From NCBI GenBank assembly GCA_017627975.1, contig JAGAFT010000251.1, positions 1-16,618 of the forward strand: a DNA stretch of 16,618 nt, written 5' to 3'. A model generated the notes under the pieces. The model did no database searches. It worked only from the letters and a program-made list of their open reading frames with translations, and was not told the DNA's origin. The first letter of the stretch is position 1, and each line of letters starts with the position of its first letter. The position numbers and the translations under genes are program-made. The stretch comes from Oscillospiraceae bacterium. GTDB taxonomy: Bacteria; Bacillota_A; Clostridia; Oscillospirales; Oscillospiraceae. Positions 12,788 to 16,618 of this stretch are shown here, piece after piece.

Positions 12788-16618
<3,831 letters not shown>

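Overview
The window looks like a chromosomal segment of a moderately GC-rich Bacillota, most likely class Clostridia and possibly Oscillospiraceae-like. The evidence is a glycine riboswitch ahead of an AGCS symporter, many near-consensus sigma-A promoters with 17-bp spacers, strong GGAGG-type ribosome binding sites, a short clostridial-type RpoB of about 1244 aa and an LRR lipoprotein with a Pro/Thr linker. This placement is inference; no marker gene was compared with a database. No insertion sequence, phage gene, CRISPR array or resistance cassette was seen.

Layout. 1-962 (minus): N-terminal part of an AGCS amino acid:cation symporter, with a leader holding a promoter, a glycine riboswitch aptamer and an intrinsic terminator. 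1047-3198 (minus): proB-proA, the first two proline-synthesis enzymes, coupled by an ATGA overlap. 3314-3683 (plus): a promoter, about 280 nt of structured apparently non-coding RNA ending in a nine-codon ORF (MLDIKNSEK), and two intrinsic terminators; no gene follows that depends on this transcript, and it is the least explained part of the window. 3718-4283: ridA, convergent with a cytidylate-kinase-like gene across a shared bidirectional terminator. 4972-5540: the kinase-like gene and an Rrf2-family regulator diverge; the regulator's promoter carries a tandem 11-bp repeat. 5528-7222 (minus): a NorD/CobT-type VWA protein whose 3' end overlaps the Rrf2 gene by 13 bp, with a perfect inverted repeat at its own transcription start. 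7313-7990: an unrecognised 157-aa protein with its own promoter and terminators. 8044-9632: a cytoplasmic GH13 alpha-amylase with a palindrome inside its promoter. 9733-11025 (minus): an LRR lipoprotein. 11094-11268 (minus): tRNA-Leu(GAG) with consensus promoter and strong terminator. 11279-12517 (minus): a Gpi18-like membrane glycosyltransferase. 12617-16618 (plus): rpoB with its own promoter and the first codons of rpoC.

Most genes are single-gene units with individual promoters and terminators. The real multigene units are proBA and rpoBC. Two regulatory leaders (the glycine riboswitch and the 3349-3632 RNA), three promoter-proximal symmetrical repeats (Rrf2, VWA, amylase genes) and an rpoB separated from the usual upstream ribosomal-protein genes are the main points of interest. 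No complete novel multigene system is visible.
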